Origin: Alphaproteobacteria bacterium
GTDB lineage: Bacteria > Pseudomonadota > Alphaproteobacteria > CAAGCB01 > CAG-977
Assembly: GCA_024407875.1 (NCBI GenBank)
Contig: JAKSVT010000018.1
Coordinates: 1 to 41,675 of the forward strand
Direction of reading: 5' to 3'
Length of the DNA stretch: 41,675 nt
In this document: piece by piece, positions 41,671 to 41,675 of the stretch
Position numbering within the stretch: position 1 is the stretch's first letter
How the letters are laid out: each line of letters opens with the position of its first letter
Position numbers and translations under genes: made by a program
Notes under the pieces: generated by a model
The model's input: the letters and a program-made list of their open reading frames with translations, nothing else
What the model was told of the DNA's origin: nothing
Database searches by the model: none

Positions 41671-41675
41671 GGCAG

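Overview
The window is AT-rich, dense bacterial chromosome that looks alphaproteobacterial. Supporting signs are the class I lysyl-tRNA synthetase, the phosphotransferase-type homoserine kinase beside ispH, the zinc-ribbon gene / ftsE / ftsX / DUF218 / plsC neighbourhood, tolQRAB, an alphaproteobacterial-style SPOR domain, and a flagellin gene with a sigma-54-type promoter. The very low GC and the carrier and ATP-grasp gene content would suit a host- or gut-associated lineage, but that is inference. No tRNA, rRNA, CRISPR array, insertion sequence or prophage was seen. No stretch longer than 300 bases lacks a gene; the longest gaps are 35524-35749 and 4324-4503.

Layout: 1-387 is the start of a flagellin gene (minus) that runs off the window. 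460-4323 (minus) is a tight four-gene run: ATP-grasp ligase, esterase, ispH, thrB. 4504-8433 holds a MarC-like membrane protein (plus), then HU, two unknown genes, smpB and dapA (all minus). 8552-13744 (plus) carries a soluble lytic transglycosylase, a C_GCAxxG_C_C redox-type protein, a MATE exporter and an alanine/glycine:cation symporter. pnuC follows (minus). A short plus-strand pair, a TSCPD protein and a 71-codon ArfA-like frame, comes next. 14978-17916 (minus) is ftsE-ftsX-DUF218-plsC. 18052-20690 has a zinc-ribbon membrane protein facing lysA and an LptM-like lipoprotein.

20866-32378 (plus) is the most unusual region. It is an apparent four-gene operon encoding a VirB9/TrbG-like secretin-ring protein that ends in a SPOR domain, a giant VirB10 of 2307 residues, a VirB11 ATPase, and a 672-residue acidic protein whose C-terminal part resembles FliK-type length-control proteins. 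The VirB10 carries about 1675 residues of short Asp/Gly-rich repeats between its membrane anchor and its TrbI domain. No VirB4, VirB6, VirB8 or VirD4 gene lies in the window, so this is either part of a scattered type IV secretion system or a reduced, repurposed core complex. The repeats have a ~16-17-residue unit, a ~50-residue super-unit, cysteines in pairs about 73 residues apart, and six 147-bp tandem copies that could recombine.

A second finding is the ArfA-like frame at 14824. A strong intrinsic terminator lies inside the reading frame, before any stop codon, so terminated transcripts would be non-stop mRNAs. That is the arrangement used by enterobacterial arfA, a backup to trans-translation, and smpB is in the same window. 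The remainder is housekeeping: a beta-barrel outer-membrane protein, lysyl-tRNA synthetase, tolQRAB without an adjacent pal, recD2, and a tiny cysteine-rich lipoprotein at the right edge.
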